Shown piece after piece: positions 49,842 through 59,418 of a DNA stretch of 64,000 nucleotides. The notes under the pieces were generated by a model. The model made no database searches, was not told the origin of the DNA, and worked only from the letters and a program-made list of their open reading frames with translations. The translations under genes and the position numbers were made by a program. Origin of the DNA: Linanthus parryae (lineage: Eukaryota > Streptophyta > Magnoliopsida > Ericales > Polemoniaceae); NCBI GenBank assembly GCA_023055425.1, contig JALGPY010000003.1, positions 19,651,001-19,715,000 of the forward strand. The letters run 5' to 3'. The first letter of the stretch is position 1, and the number at the start of each line of letters is the position of its first letter.

Positions 49842-49995
49842 CCAATGCTCCACAACGGAAGCCAATTTCACCTGAATGCCAAATCGCTGGAACGGCAGAT
49901 GCGCATGAACCACCATATTTGCCCCGAAAACAATGGCGTGCATGATTTACCGGATCCCTTGCACGCCCAATTATATGCGCGTCAACTTGCTCCAT

Positions 49996-50080
49996 ATCAA
50001 AGAACCCAATAGCTCCCTCAATAAGGAACCCGATAGTTCCCCCCAATAGGGAACCCGATAGTTCCCCCAACAAGGAACTT
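49996..50080. repeat. Short tandem/inverted repeat, duplicate inside the patch
   Basis: Copy of 25302-25386 (GGAACCCGATAGTTCC units). Confidence 0.85.
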
Positions 50081-50094
50081 GGTAATGGGTGTAT

Positions 50095-51671
50095 TGATGC
50101 GCAAACTAACGTGCTGTTGCAAGTGTACGAATCTTGTAATACCGGGTGTAATTAGACTCGGATAATCGTTCCCACGAGGACTATTTCGGGTTTACTCACG
50201 TTGTCAGTTTTGGTTAACCGAGTGTAGTAACCAGGAGGAGTAGGTTGTGATTGCAGTTACCAAACTAAAACAGAAATTAAAAACGTAAACGTTTTTTTTT
50301 TTTGTGACGTTTTCTGAAATAAGTTGAATCGGTTGTTACGATAATAGATGAGAACTAGGCTCCAGGATCCCCTAGGGTTTCTACAGATTTCAATTTTACG
50401 TTCGATTATGAAAACACTCAGCAATTTCGATATCTGTGCAACGTACCAGTTGTGCAGTGACTTTTTAGATTCCACACATAATCCCGATCCTGCAAACTTT
50501 CGGATTCTTGTTAAGCTGCCTAAATCTGCAGTCTCGGTCTAAGCCTGTTAGGGTTTCTAACCTGTCCGAATGGCCCGGGTCAAATTCTCTAGCAGTTGGT
50601 CTCACGTTTTTCAATGCTAGCCCTGTCTCCCTTTCTCTGGTCGGTCTATCAAGGTAAGGTACTAAATCCGGGCTTTTCTTCCTAACCCTAACTTGACGTT
50701 TTCACCTACAAGCTTGGGTCTATGGCAATCCTGGGTGATCAATCCTATCATGCATATACGATAATAATCAAAACCAGAATAACAGATACAACTTGCTGAA
50801 TTAAGATGACAATCATGAATCCATAAACGAAGTAGTCATAAAATCTGGATACGAAACCCTAGGTTCACCGAGAACCTAGGTAAGAAGTTTAGCTACGACT
50901 AGACATAATACAAAACGCAGTTTCAGAATATAAAGAGAGAGAACGAAATCAAACTAAGTCTTCGAATCTCGAATCGCGCTTTCGTGCTCTCCGTGAATGC
51001 TCTGACTTGCCCTCCGATTGTGCTGAGAATTGTGTTGTGTCTTCAAAACGAGTCTGGACGAGTCTTTAAATAGTGTTGTTTTCCCCGAAACGCGTGCGCC
51101 CAAAATTACGAAATCTGCCATCGGTCCACCGTCTTTGACCAAAAAGTCAAACTGGCTGCGTATATACGCAGGGTTGCGTATATACTCAACCAAGGCCTAT
51201 CCTCCTCCTCCCCATCTCCCTCCCTGCCTGCGTATATACGCAAGGTTGCGTATATACGCAGGTAGGGGGTGGAGATGGGGGCCCTGCTTGGTCCTTTGGT
51301 GGGCCTGGTTGGGTCCCCTGGGTCCCAGTCTTCTGCCTGACGCTCCCGGTTTGCCTCCCTTGGTGTTCTACCGCTTTCCCGTGTTCCCGTCTTCGCCCGG
51401 TCTTGTGCATGTTTCCCGAGACGGTCACGGCTTGGTCCCGGCACGCTTCCCGATGCACCTTCCGATCCTGTTCCTGAAAAGGCAACACGAATGAAAATCC
51501 GCAATCATATCCAAATATAGCAATAAATAAGCAGAAATCCAGGAAGTACAAATAAACGTCTCATTCTAGATTCCCGAGGCATTCTAAGGCATTTTCCGAC
51601 AAAAACCGCTATTTCCGACACAAACACTCGTGAAATCAGGCTAAAAGATAACCCCTAATTGGGCGTTATCA
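50095..51671 (-). repeat. Third full Athila LTR (patch copy of the 3' LTR)
   Basis: 1577 bp, copy of 25401-26977, including the left target duplication TGTAT. Its right side continues into the copied polypurine tract and interior, not into flanking DNA, which shows it is not an element end in its own right. Confidence 0.9.
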
Positions 51672-53176
51672 AATACCCCCGCACTAAACTTTGCTCGTCC
51701 CGAGCAATCCTGCCAACTCTAGCCTGCATTTTTGTCCTTGTGAGACTGACTCTGTACATACCCTACCGTTGCATACTCTTTCGACCCGAACCTTTCAACC
51801 GGACGACTCAATAGAAAAACTGACTCAGATAGAATATACACAGATTCAAACGACTCAAAACAGACTAATGACAAAAGTCTTTTTGGTGAGATTGGGCAAC
51901 CTCAAAAACATAAACAGTATGTCCTCGTGATCTCATCCTTTTCACAATGTACTTCCTTGCAAGCGATCGGTAAGTCTGAACAGATTTATATGGTGGAATT
52001 AAGCGCTGGACCAAAGTACTATTACTTTGGTTATCAAACTGAGCAAATCTGTAGATAACTTACCATCCGAGCTATTTCTGAAAGGATCTATGTCTCATCA
52101 GGTAGGATATATATATGTATCAAGGTACGGCATAATCCTACTTGTTATGACATTCTCACAATTTACCAAACTCACACCCCTCACCGAGATCCCAAAAAAC
52201 TGCCCGAAACACCTAAGTTCCTGCTTTCCCAATTCTTCCGTCCCTCGGTGTGTCTTTGCCGTGCTCGCGGCCACAAATGTGAAGTGGTGTAAACGTCTCG
52301 AAAATTGTGCCACTCACTCAGCTTCTTATTTAAATAACAAAAACATAAACTCAAAACTAGATCATGATTTTTCTTCTTTTTCTTTTTCTTTTCTTTTTTC
52401 TTTTTTTTCATTTCTTTTTTTTCTTTTTTTTTTTATAACACAACTATATACAAACATACACGAATACTGACAATACTAAACTGACTAAAGCTGAGTGAGT
52501 GAAAATAAATCTCTGTCGTGGGGTACGCAAAATGTCCTCATGTGAAGTACCCCCACACTAATCCTGAAGTGCTGATCCTGTAGTCGAGATAATACTGTGC
52601 AGTCCCACCGAACCTCCTCATCACCAAAGATGTAGAACAACGACACAACCACCAATTGACCATACAACCCCCCGGAACCCCGTTTTGTGCGAAAAGATGC
52701 TCGCACGCGACTAACTCCTCCTGTGGTCACTATGTACTGAAGTGATCCACCTCCGCAAATTAATGCACTGTCGCCACTAACTCACCCTGTCCTTCCTTCG
52801 ACAAACGTGTCGATATCAAAACTGTCCAAAACTGATAACTCATGAAGCTCTCCCATCTACAAACCCACTTTACTCACTCCCTCCGTCATAACACGTAGAA
52901 TAGCCAACTATCGACTGATGAGGTCTCAAAGAAGGCTGCCTAGGCTAAAGTGGCTACGAAGAAAGAGGATAAATGGCTTCAAACGGGTTGACTAATTGGA
53001 CCTAGGGGTAAGAAACAGGACGTGAGGTCCCTTGATAGCCAGTCACTCCACCGAAAAATGCGATGACCGTGACGGCGCCCGTGGGCGGGTAGTCGACTAC
53101 CTATGTGAAGGTGGTGTAGCAACTAGTCGGATTTTTAGCTCAGGTGATAATTACTTGCGGATTCCGAAGGTCACTG
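51672..53176 (-). other. Patch copy of Athila 3' interior
   Basis: Copy of 26978-28482, non-coding, ending in the GCTCT join to the 5' LTR remnant. Confidence 0.88.
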
Positions 53177-53849
53177 GCTCTGACTTGCCCTCCGGTTGTG
53201 CTGAGAATTGTGTTGTGTCTTCAAAACGAGCATGGACGAGTCTTTAAATAGTGTTTTTTTCCCCGAAACGCGTGCGCCCGAGATTACGGAATCTGCCATC
53301 GGTCCACCGTCTTTGACCAAAAAGTCAAACTGGCTACGTATATACGCAGGGTTGCGTATATACGCAACCAGGTCCTATCCTCCTCCTCCCCATCTCCCTC
53401 CCTGCCTGCGTATATACGCAGGCCTGCGTATATACGCAGGCAGGGGGTGGAGATGGGGGCCCTGCTTGGTCCTTTGGTGGGCCTGGTTGGGTCCCCTGGG
53501 TCCCACTCTTCTGCCTCACGCTCCCGGTTTGCCTCCCTTGGTGTTCTCCCGCTTTCCCGTGTTCCCGTCTTCGCCCGGTCTTGTGCACGTTTCCCGAGAC
53601 GGTCCCGGCTTGGTCCCGGCACGCTTCCCGATGCACCTTCCGATCCTGTTCCTGAAAAGGCAACACGAACGAAAACCCGCGATCATATCCAAATATAGCA
53701 ATAAATAAGCAGAAATCCAGGAAGTACAAATAAACGTCTCGTTCTAGATTCCCGAGGCATTCTAAGGCATTTTCCGACAAAAACCGCTATTTCCGACACA
53801 AACACTCGTGAAATCAGGCTAAAAGATAACCCCTAATTGGGCGTTATCA
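53177..53849 (-). repeat. Athila 5' LTR, outer part
   Basis: Matches LTR positions 26305-26977 and ends GGGCGTTATCA followed by the target duplication TGTAT. It differs from the 3' LTR more than the patch differs from its template (for example ATGGACGAG versus CTGGACGAG, GAGATTACGG versus AAAATTACGG). Carries palindromes at 53353-53366, 53407-53420 and 53425-53438. Confidence 0.9.
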
Positions 53850-53854
53850 TGTAT

Positions 53855-54887
53855 CAAATATATTTTTCTCATCAAAACGATATATCTTCATCCCAAACGA
53901 ATTTGCCATAATTTCTCACCAAACCATAACCCAACAACCAGGCTTTGATACCACTTGTTAGAAAAATGAATGCGGAAGCAAGATACCACTTGTTAGGAGC
54001 AAGAATAGAGAAGAACAAACGAATGATCTTCCTAATTTAGCACACTCTCAAATTTTCTTCCTACCTTCGATTGGTACTCCGATAAGAGGACTCTGAATTA
54101 CCCTCCGTTCTTTGCCTACTTAAACATATTCTCATTTTTTATGGGCATCATCGATCCCACAAGGGCACAATTGTGGTCCTTCATAAATGTCTCAATTATT
54201 TATCACTTTTTGTCATTTAATTAACCCCCTTCTATCCTAAGCCGGATAATGTAGAGATATACACAGTCTCAAGGGAGTGTCCTCATATGGGAGAATGAGA
54301 ATGCTCTATCATGGAGTTGACTTGTGATCCGTTATGACATGACAAAATCTGAAACAACCAATTTGCATTACAAATCTTATGTGTTAAAAGTAACATAATT
54401 GTACAATACAAGTGGCAGTCTACGTTCTTTCAGCGTAAGTTATGCTCCCATCCCGAATTCTCACCTACGGAGTTTTAGTAAAAAATAAAACCGCAAATAG
54501 ACCAACACAAGTCTGATTGAAAAAATCATCTTAACACGTAAATAAATAAGTTTAATGAATAACTTCTTATAAAATAAATACGAGTTACGTAAAAATTAAG
54601 AGTTTTGAAATAGTTAACTTGAAAGTCTATTAAGTCGATATAAATCCTTAAACCATGTCTCAGTACTAGATGATCCAACCACAATTCACCTTACACAACA
54701 GATTCCAAATATGGTGAACCTAGGATGTTGTGGAGACTATTTTCGGAGAGTTTGTTACGGATTCATGTTAGCTTCATACTTAGTGCAATTGTATGGCCGT
54801 CTGTTTGTCTATCTATATGCTTCACTTGAATGTCATGCTAGAATAGCTAACCAAGAACACTATCAGTTTAGACCTGATACATGAGAG
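53855..54887 (-). mobile_element. Probable copia LTR remnant, minus strand
   Basis: On the minus strand TGGTATCAAAGCC (53941-53953) resembles a copia primer-binding site placed after an LTR end ...TTTCTAACA (plus strand TGTTAGAAAAATGAATGCGG from 53956). The next several hundred bases have LTR-like composition, but neither the outer LTR end nor coding sequence was found. The Athila element would then have inserted in this element's leader. Remaining sequence up to 54887 is unassigned. Confidence 0.4.
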
Positions 54888-55050
54888 CAGGGGAGGAGCC
54901 ATGTAGGGGCACGGGGGAGGGGGGCACGTGCCCCCCCCCCCCCCCCGAACCTCCCCGGAAAGACTAGGATATTCCTATAATTTTAATTTTTTTAGTTGGG
55001 CCAGTATAAAATATATACGTGTGCCCCCCTGTTATGATACAATCGGTACA

Positions 55051-55112
55051 TTGGTCCAGTGGTAAGAAGTTTTGTTTGCAAAACATAAGGTCCTGAGTTC
55101 GATTCCTGGCAC
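55051..55112 (+). other. tRNA-like sequence 1 in the MITE
   Basis: An A-box-like TTGGTCCAGTGGTAAG (55051-55066) and a B-box-like GAGTTCGATTCC (55095-55106) in tRNA-like spacing, ending CTGGCAC. It has no complete cloverleaf that I can fold, so it is better seen as a SINE- or tRNA-derived relic than a tRNA gene. Confidence 0.5.
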
Positions 55113-55191
55113 AAGAAGTTATTTTTGGACAAAAAAAATCACAGCGTTTGTAATATATACAATTACGCCCATGTAGAACAAATGTCATACC

Positions 55192-55253
55192 TTGGTCCAG
55201 TGGTAAGTAGTGTGGTTTTTTGAACACTTGTTCTCAAGTTCAATTCTCGGCAC
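55192..55253 (+). other. tRNA-like sequence 2 in the MITE
   Basis: Second copy, 141 bp downstream, with the A-box-like part intact (TTGGTCCAGTGGTAAG) and a more decayed B box (AAGTTCAATTCTC). Confidence 0.45.
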
Positions 55254-55458
55254 AAACATTCTTTTTTGGAGAAAAATAGCACCACATATTTTATATACAC
55301 AATTAATCCCTTAATTTTTCATAAATACACAAAAGACCATGGTATTTATTACACTAGCATAATTTTTTATTAATTAAAAATATATACCCTCTACTTTCAA
55401 TTTTTTTTTGTGCCCCCCTCCCTTAACCATAAATCCTGGCTCCGCCACTGCATGAAAG

Positions 55459-56871
55459 CTACCGAAATTGGTTAGAACGCGGGGGTAGAGAATGTTTTTC
55501 AAATCACATAGAATTGAGAGGTGACATGCGTATGAATAGCCCTTAACGTAGTCGTGACCGTTAAGAATGAGCGGTCGGGAATGTCGTGACAAGATTATCG
55601 ATTATTAGCTAAAACATAGTATTGTGAGAGACCGAGAGGCAATCACAACCACATAGGTGACCAAGTTTCTTTATCGGTGTTAGACAACAACGAAAAAATC
55701 CCCAAAAAATTTATTACTAATTCAGCTGAATATTTTCTAATTAAGTACTTAGTAGAAATATCCCAACAACCAACTTTTTAGTACATTTGAATTTACTCCT
55801 TATATTAATTGATATTTAAAAGTCAATATAATTTTCATGTGCGTTCAACAAATAGGTAGATACTAACATATTATTACATGCGATCTCGTGCATTTGCGAG
55901 AGTACATCAATTTTGTGTCATCAGTGATTGTGGATCCTGTTACCTGTAGAGTGTCATAAACAAAGACATTTTTTAAAGCATCTCAAAATCGGTGGACCAA
56001 CACGTATATCGAAAATAAATTTCCTCAAGACGGGCATCATCAAGTAAAACACATATAATAATATCTCAGATCGAAGGTACAATAGCTCAATCGGAACTAG
56101 AAGGAACCTGCCTCACCCAGAAGAAGCAAAAGCCAAACTTCAATGGTTCCTGATAGTATATGTATAGAAATGACAATTGCGCCGATATTGTCCAACATCA
56201 TTCATCAAAGAAAAAACAAGTCAATCAGATGGGGCAACATAGCTAAATAGGTCGAAGCTCTAGTTCTAGAGATTATCGTGGACATTAAACTAGAAATGAA
56301 AGTCAATGATCTAAAAATCAAAGGAAATGCATAATACCGATACACCTGACAACATAGACAGAGAGAGAAACGAAGATATAACGATACATAGATTCTTTGG
56401 AGATGAAGTCTTGAAAATACTGCCCAGTTTATGAAAAGTCGAATAGAGACCCGTGACAGACTTAATAATAATGTACACGCTTTGACTCATTGTGCTCTCA
56501 TGATAGATAATGTCCAAGAATGGACCACTAGACCAACACTAAGCGGCGTTCAATTATTAAAAGGGGCTAAATAAAATAGAGTTAACTCCTGGAACTAAAC
56601 TCATCTAATGTTCCTTAAAAAAACTCACCTAATTTTCATAAACAATAGGGAATGCCGCGTGGCTTTGCCACTACAAATTCCCATTCCACTGAATCTCGAC
56701 CGTTGGATCAGCTTCTCATCTAATGGCCATCATCCAGCCAACCACACCAATTTGCACAGTAAAACACCGTGCTAGTGTTCATAAACATGTTCCATGTTCA
56801 TTCTAAGTAACGACTTTCATATTAAAAGAGAGTGGGGTTTGAACTGATATAAGGTCCTATTATAAGGACTA
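55459..56871. other. Unassigned intergenic DNA
   Basis: AT-rich; no gene, no repeat shared with the rest of the window and no LTR terminus recognised. Confidence 0.5.
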
Positions 56872-57129
56872 CCACTCCGTTTTTTCTCTTTCTCCCCTTA
56901 TTGACTTTTTCACTCGTAATTGGGTCACTTTGACCCGACAATTTGGATGGCAAGACGATATAATTTTTTGATAAATTTTCCATGGCATTACAGAGTAACA
57001 TTTATACTACAACGCTATGAAAGAATTGTCAAATAATCACTTCGTTTTGCTATCCAAATCACCGGGTCAAAGTGACCCATTGAATAGTCATACAAATCAA
57101 AAGGGGGAGAAAGAGAAGAAACGGAGTGG
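56872..57129. mobile_element. Stowaway-like fold-back MITE
   Basis: 258 bp with TA on both sides. Ends CCACTCCGTTTTTTCTC and, on the minus strand of the right end, CCACTCCGTTTCTTCTC. Inverted similarity extends about 100 bp inwards on both sides, including a GGGTCA-CTT-TGACCC palindrome in each arm. TA duplication and a CTCCG-type end suggest Stowaway (Tc1/mariner) affiliation. It ends about 185 bp upstream of the RBP45/47-like start codon. Confidence 0.7.
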
Positions 57130-57210
57130 TATATCTCTAATAACTCAATGAATGAAAACACTTGGTAAGTGAATTGGTGGGATCCATGTTCAATTCTAGG
57201 TTACGACTTT

Positions 57211-57220
57211 TATTATAAAC
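57211..57220 (+). promoter_or_regulatory. Possible TATA box of the RBP45/47-like gene
   Basis: TATTATAAAC about 95 bp upstream of the ATG, followed by a CT-rich leader (57247-57300), as in many plant housekeeping genes. Confidence 0.4.
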
Positions 57221-57313
57221 ACGCACTCACCTCTCATCTCAAATTCCCTTTTGCTCTCTCTAACTCTCCATTCTCTCTTCCTCCTTCGTTCTCTTTATTA
57301 TAAAACCACGACG

Positions 57314-57649
57314 ATGATGCAACCAACGAACGGCATGGTTCCGCAACAAGGAGGCGTCGACCAGCAGCAGAGTCACCTCCAGTATCAACAACAATCACAA
57401 CAGCAACGGATGATGCAGCAACAGCAACAGCATCAACAACAGCCGCCGCAGCAACAGCAGCCTTCTTTCCAGTACCAGCAACAGGCTCCGATGTACTACC
57501 AGCAGCCATCGCCTCAACAAGCGGCGGCGGCTCCGCAGCAAGGGCAGTACTAGGCTGCGGCCGACGAGGTCCGTACCCTCTAGATCGGAGATCTACAGTA
57601 CTGGATGGATGAGCAGTATATTGTTGGTTGTTTCCAGCAGTCTGGCGAG
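57314..57649 (+). pseudogene. RBP45/RBP47-type RNA-binding protein, exon 1, with two stops
   Basis: RBP45/47 proteins are nuclear poly(A)-RNA-binding proteins with a glutamine-rich N-terminus and three RRM domains. The frame from ATG 57314 (MMQPTNGMVPQQ) is strongly Gln-rich with Pro and Tyr for 79 codons, then continues as AAADEVRTL, stop, IGDLQYWMDEQY, ending ...QQSGE at a GAG|GT splice donor (57650). This is the family's exon 1 including the start of RRM1. TAG stands at 57551-57553 and 57581-57583. The second replaces the invariant Trp of the LWIGDLQYWMD motif; the first could also have been Trp. Leader and splice site are kept, so it is a genomic copy and not a retrocopy. Later exons are not in the window; the space after the intron start is filled by retroelements. 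Confidence 0.75.
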
Positions 57650-58104
57650 GTACTAGTCTAGCTCTTATCCTTGTTGTCGATCTGAATAGTGATGAGTGTT
57701 GATTAAGTTTATGTGATTATGTGCTTATTTGGTGAGAGTTATCACGTTAATTGATTTTTCCGACGATGAACGGATGTTGGAGGCTGTTGAAATTGTTGCG
57801 GTAACCAGCTGAAAATCTCAATAATCAGCTGAAAATAATTGAATACACATGTTTATAACTGGACTGTGATTATGCTAATGTAAAAAAAATAGAGATTTTA
57901 AGCTGCATAATCCCAAGTTTTGGAGATTCTATAATCGCACATAGATTATTTTAATCTACATATTATCATATTAAAATCTGCAGGCATAGAGAACGATATT
58001 GTTAAAAAGATGCCGATTTTAATCCAATTGAATTAAATTCAGTGATACCAAACATGCACTTAGAGGTTTTAGAAGTAATTATTATTTATGGAATAGAGCA
58101 TCTC
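57650..58104 (+). other. Presumed intron 1 sequence of the RBP45/47-like pseudogene
   Basis: AT-rich, starts GTACTAG, no further exon recognised before the copia LTR at 58105. Confidence 0.4.
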
Positions 58105-58304
58105 TGTTGTGAAACGAGAATTGATAGATGCAAGAAAATAAAGAGACTATAGTGTAGGGAGAGTATTGAGATGTGTATTATTCTCCAACCCTAAGCCTCC
58201 TTATATAGGCATTAGCTGGGCTTCTGGACCAGAATATAATTATACACAATACACCCAACTATGTGGTGGATATTCACATCAGTCCATTAACATATTTTAT
58301 AACA
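58105..58304 (-). repeat. 3' LTR of a short-LTR copia element, minus strand
   Basis: 200 bp; on the minus strand TGTTATAAAATATG to GTTTCACAACA, with a TATA-like CCTATATAAGG in the middle. It is followed (58305 on the plus strand) by CTCCCCCTTGAATATT, the complement of the purine tract TCAAGGGGGAG that precedes many copia 3' LTRs. Next to it the phrases AATGAGGC and TTTTTCCTTAGTCA (minus strand) are typical of the 3' end of Tork-like copia elements. Confidence 0.75.
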
Positions 58305-58910
58305 CTCCCCCTTGAATATTCACCACTACGATGCCTCATTAAAACCTTGTCATGAAAAACCGAATGGGAAAAAATCAATGACTAAGGAAAAAGAGTACAT
58401 CTAGTGAATTCTATTAGCTCAACATCGGAGATGACATTCTTCAGGAACGCGTCTGAATAGTCTTTGCAGCCTCGTTAAAACGTTGCTTGGAAAAACCATG
58501 TGGGACAAAAACCATAGCGAAGGAAAAAGAGTGCCACATTTGGATTGTAGCTCCCCCCCCCCCTCTTTCTAACACCTTTGTACCTGACAAATAAATCAAT
58601 TGCAATACAAAAATCTAACAATATTCGATTAACAATCAAACTAAGTAAAATGCATATGCACCTATAACTACTCGCGAGTGTAAACTTTGTTTGCTTCAGG
58701 AAAATAATATTTCTCATGGGTACCAACTTCCATGGAACTTCACAAATTTGTGATTCGTACGATTGTATTTGTAACTAGCTACATTTCAACCCATCTTTTG
58801 TTGTTCCTTAGTCCCCAAGACTAAAACAACATTATCATCATTCTCACCACGACAAGATTATATTACAATAATTTATCATGATCCATACCATATCATGTTT
58901 CTCATTTTAT

Positions 58911-59050
58911 AAGTCCCACGTTCAAAAGCGGGCATTCATCTCAACATAAATCCCACGCATACCAGCGGATTTTGAACCTTAACATGAGTCTCACGCTTAA
59001 TAGCGGACATATTATAACCACATATATCCCTCGCTTACCAGCGGATATGT
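58911..59050. repeat. Four ~39-bp repeats of the form TCCCACGC...AGCGGA
   Basis: Copies at about 58914, 58951, 58989 and 59027 (for example TCCCACGCATACCAGCGGAT). The outer bases pair within each copy but differ between copies: AAATCC/GGATTT (58948-58953 with 58967-58972) and ATATCC/GGATAT (59024-59029 with 59043-59048). The inner CGC and GCG are shared. Confidence 0.8.
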
Positions 59051-59418
59051 AGCCTCTGCATAGCATGTAATTTTCTGCTTCGGGTTGTTTGTATGCTCTA
59101 CATATTCAAAATGATTGTACCCGAGCAATTTTCTATGCACTTATTGACTTTGTTTGGCCATTGATTATCTAGTCAACAATTTCCCCTTTAACTTTGTATA
59201 GCGCTTAATATAATAATCATTAATTGTGGGATCATAAGATTGTATTAAGGTACCTTTAGCTACTTCCAGAGCTATATGCCTCTTCCAGGGCTATTTGGTT
59301 ACCAACGTTGGTTTTTATCCATACTAATGACATTTTCAAGATTTTCCTCGCAATCTTGTTTTCCATATTGTAGAGCGATATATTCATATCCAACTTATTT
59401 TGGATGCTTTCATTTCGT

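Larger units (their letters stand above)
46301..53181. repeat. 6.9-kb patch copied from 21607-28487
   Basis: Collinear with 21607-28487 at a constant offset of 24694 bp, with only scattered single-base differences. It contains in order the end of unit C (monomer and 1.8-kb tract), the solo LTR, the repeat spacer, a complete Athila 3' LTR and 1.5 kb of Athila interior. The left join shares TA and the right join shares GCTCT with the template. It replaces about 440 bp of the 5' LTR. See findings for the argument that this is a repair patch. Confidence 0.92.
25401..53849 (-). mobile_element. Athila-type Ty3/gypsy element, with nested copia-2 and a patch in its 5' LTR
   Basis: Boundaries are fixed by perfect TGTAT duplications at 25396-25400 and 53850-53854. 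On the minus strand it runs: 5' LTR (53849 down to 45832, interrupted), primer-binding site, gag, protease-RT-RNase H-integrase, third ORF, polypurine tract, 3' LTR (26977 down to 25401). Removing copia-2 (8506 bp plus 5) and the 6.9-kb patch and restoring the missing ~440 bp of LTR gives an original length of about 13.5 kb. A tRNA-Asp type primer site and an ORF downstream of pol support Athila. Gag is broken; pol was open until copia-2 inserted. Confidence 0.88.
54888..55450. mobile_element. hAT-like non-autonomous element (MITE)
   Basis: 563 bp with imperfect terminal inverted repeats CAGGGGAGGAGCCATG and, at the right end on the minus strand, CAGTGGCGGAGCCAGG (13 of 16 match). It is flanked by 8-bp direct repeats CATGAGAG (54880-54887) and CATGAAAG (55451-55458), 7 of 8 identical. 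CAG ends and 8-bp duplications are hAT hallmarks. It encodes no transposase. A long C-run (54931-54946) lies near the left end. The interior holds a ~141-bp tandem duplication containing tRNA-like sequences. Confidence 0.75.

Noticed and set aside
46301..53181. Assembly artefact (collapsed or misplaced contig duplication)
   Set aside because: The copy has its own scattered differences from the template and ends at microhomology joins inside an LTR whose missing part is exactly accounted for. I still list long-read confirmation as the decisive check.
49822..53849. A second complete Athila element or tandem Athila array
   Set aside because: Although three full or partial LTRs lie here, only the outermost ends have matching TGTAT duplications, and the middle LTR is followed by copied interior and then by the rest of the 5' LTR. 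One element plus a patch explains everything.
55051..55253. Functional tRNA genes
   Set aside because: Only A- and B-box-like parts are present. No convincing acceptor stem or anticodon arm could be paired, and both copies lie in a MITE.
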